From NCBI GenBank assembly GCA_963602445.1, contig CAVCIY010000014.1:1-15259 (forward strand): a stretch of 15,259 nt of DNA, written 5' to 3'. A program made the translations under genes and the position numbers. Positions 13,698-15,259 of this stretch are shown one piece after another (position 1 is the first letter of the stretch; every line of letters begins with the position of its first letter). The stretch is from Alangreenwoodia sp963602445 (GTDB lineage: Bacteria; Bacillota; Clostridia; Peptostreptococcales; Anaerovoracaceae). The notes under the pieces are model-generated. The model had not been told where the DNA came from and did no database searches. It saw only the letters and a list, made by a program, of their open reading frames with translations.

Positions 13698-15259
13698 ATG
13701 AAAACCGGTATAAACAGCATATCTGAAGAGCTGGGCAGACTGAAAAGCAAAGGCGGAATCTTATATTCGTTTGGAACTGCGGGCAAGGTCACAGCGCTGG
13801 CATTGTCGAGATTTTATGATATGCGCGAAGATATTTCACAGATGTTCATAATAGTTCATTCGGGTGATAAGGCAAAACAGATGGAGGAGCACCTTAGCTT
13901 CTTTTGCCCGGAGAGTGAGATTTTTGTTCTTCCGGAAGATGAGATGAGCTTTATTCATTATGATGTGAAAAGCAGAGTCGCAAACCACGAGCTTTTAAAG
14001 TGCCTTTCTGCGGCCAAATCGGGACGACCGGGAATTTACATTGCACCTGTTATGTCTGCCGCAAGAATACTTATTTCACCGGAAAGATTCGAGAGTACTT
14101 GTCTGAACCTGAAAACCGGAGATATATGTGACAGACAGCGCATGATAAGCTCGCTTTCGGATATGGGATATGAGCGCGTCGAGATGACGGATGTGCGCGG
14201 ACAATTCAGCGTGCGCGGAGATGTAGTGGATATATTTCCTCCGGACAGTGAATATCCGTACAGAATAGATTTTTTTGATGATGAGATAGATGCGCTAAAG
14301 ACCTTCGACCCCCTTACGCAGAGATCTGTAGATACACTTGACGCTGCGAGGATTATTCCTGCCGTCATGGGAAGCGTTGATGACAGTTCGAAAGCGGCAT
14401 TTTTCTGGGATTATCTGTCTGAAAATGTCCTGATAGCTGCTGACGAATGGGACCGAATCTGCGAACAGTATGAGCTTGAAGTTTTCGATATGACAGAGGA
14501 TGCGGCAGGTGCGGTTACAGAGCATAATTTTGCCGACATGACTGCGATTGTAAGGCGCATATCGGAAAAGGGCGCATATATTACGACGCTGTTTAATCGG
14601 GATTTAAAATATGTGGAAGATATCGGGGAGACGGTTTCTGTATATGTGAAGAACGCACAGGATTTCAAGGGCAAAAATGTCGAGTTTGCTGATGAAGTGA
14701 AAAAGCTCTTGTCTATGGATTATTCCGTTACGATCACATGTTCAAATGAGGAAAGAAGAGAGATTATCCTTGATTTATTGCAAAGACAGGGGATTTTGGG
14801 AGAAGACCGCATGTCTGCCGAAGTCAGCTTTCAGATGGGAGTGCTCTCGTCCGGATTTATTCTTCCTGAGTCGTCGGAGGCATTTTATTCGGACAATGAT
14901 CTGTTTAAGCTTTCTTACCAAAAGAGAAGAAAAAGAAAATCAAAGAAGACAAATATCGCTTTGTTCAGTGATCTGAAGGAAAATGATTATGTAGTTCACG
15001 AGAATCACGGAATAGGAAAGTTCGTGGGGATTTTTCCTCTTGAAACGGAAGGCAAGAGAAGAGATTATCTGAAGATAAAATATGCCGGTTCAGACGAGCT
15101 TTATGTGCCTGTTGAAAATCTTGACAGAGTTCAAAAATATATCGGATCCGGAGCGAACGCGCCTAAGCTCAATTCGCTTTCGGGAACAGCATGGAAAAAG
15201 ACGAAGGCGAAGGCTCAGGCGGCCATCCAAAATATGGCAAAGGAACTTGTCAGGATGAC
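13698..15259 (+). CDS. mfd: transcription-repair coupling factor Mfd, N-terminal part (cut by window edge)
   Basis: The reading frame starts at ATG 13698, after GAGGAG at 5-nt spacing, and stays open to the end of the window, giving 520 codons of a protein normally near 1150 residues. Mfd removes RNA polymerase stalled at DNA lesions and recruits UvrA. Residues ~150-215 match the UvrB-homology region (DMGYERVE, GQFSVRGDVVDIFPP, YRIDFFDDEIDALKTFDP). Residues ~428-480 are the RNA-polymerase-interacting CarD-like domain (DYVVHENHGIGKFVG, DYLKIKYAGSDELYVPVENLDRVQKY). The helicase motifs and UvrA-inhibiting C-terminus lie beyond the window. The gene follows pth by 40 bp, with no fin-like ORF between them, and probably shares its transcript. 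Confidence 0.96.
   Translation, partial: MKTGINSISEELGRLKSKGGILYSFGTAGKVTALALSRFYDMREDISQMFIIVHSGDKAKQMEEHLSFFCPESEIFVLPEDEMSFIHYDVKSRVANHELLKCLSAAKSGRPGIYIAPVMSAARILISPERFESTCLNLKTGDICDRQRMISSLSDMGYERVEMTDVRGQFSVRGDVVDIFPPDSEYPYRIDFFDDEIDALKTFDPLTQRSVDTLDAARIIPAVMGSVDDSSKAAFFWDYLSENVLIAADEWDRICEQYELEVFDMTEDAAGAVTEHNFADMTAIVRRISEKGAYITTLFNRDLKYVEDIGETVSVYVKNAQDFKGKNVEFADEVKKLLSMDYSVTITCSNEERREIILDLLQRQGILGEDRMSAEVSFQMGVLSSGFILPESSEAFYSDNDLFKLSYQKRRKRKSKKTNIALFSDLKENDYVVHENHGIGKFVGIFPLETEGKRRDYLKIKYAGSDELYVPVENLDRVQKYIGSGANAPKLNSLSGTAWKKTKAKAQAAIQNMAKELVRM

Overview
The window looks like a chromosomal segment of a low-to-mid GC Gram-positive bacterium of the class Clostridia. The evidence is a T-box riboswitch, strong AGGAGG-type ribosome binding sites, consensus sigma-A promoters, a lipoprotein-type binding protein, an S-layer-homology (SLH) protein, and a glmU-prs-pth-mfd order like that of Bacillota. 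I cannot name a genus. No rRNA, tRNA, phage gene, insertion sequence or CRISPR array was recognised.

Layout. (1) 1-1562: an 8-copy 17-bp tandem array, a good promoter, and murA (+). (2) 1592-3076: a strong bidirectional terminator, then murC (-), which converges on murA. (3) 3156-6773: a minus-strand operon for a tryptophan-type ABC transporter, with trpX (binding lipoprotein), trpY (permease) and trpZ (ATPase). It is preceded by its promoter and a T-box leader that reads as Trp-specific: UGG specifier, UGGC T-box bulge, and a perfect terminator hairpin. murC follows trpZ after 79 bp with no clear terminator, so it may share the transcript. (4) 6899-8322: a perfect-consensus promoter followed by two tiny ORFs (21 and 40 codons, the second with a signal peptide) and a secreted three-SLH-domain protein of unknown role. 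(5) 8581-9258: an AIM24/TIGR00266-family protein (-), separated from the SLH gene by a shared terminator. (6) 9259-10067: a long spacer with a promoter and two adjacent tandem arrays. (7) 10068-15259: glmU, prs, pth (with an unusual acidic C-terminal tail) and the first 520 codons of mfd (+), cut by the window edge.

Functionally the window is mostly housekeeping. murA, murC and glmU act in peptidoglycan precursor synthesis. prs makes PRPP, pth recycles peptidyl-tRNA, and mfd couples repair to transcription. trpXYZ would import tryptophan when uncharged tRNA-Trp accumulates.

The most unusual property is in the spacers. Five tandem arrays with unrelated units (17, 27/28, 19, 20/21 and 14 bp), plus a 21-bp duplication, fill intergenic or leader regions. 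One begins on the trpX stop codon, one lies between the T-box terminator and the trpX start, and two share a 41-42-bp higher-order period in the putative glmU leader. The other point worth follow-up is the small-peptide/SLH unit behind the consensus promoter.
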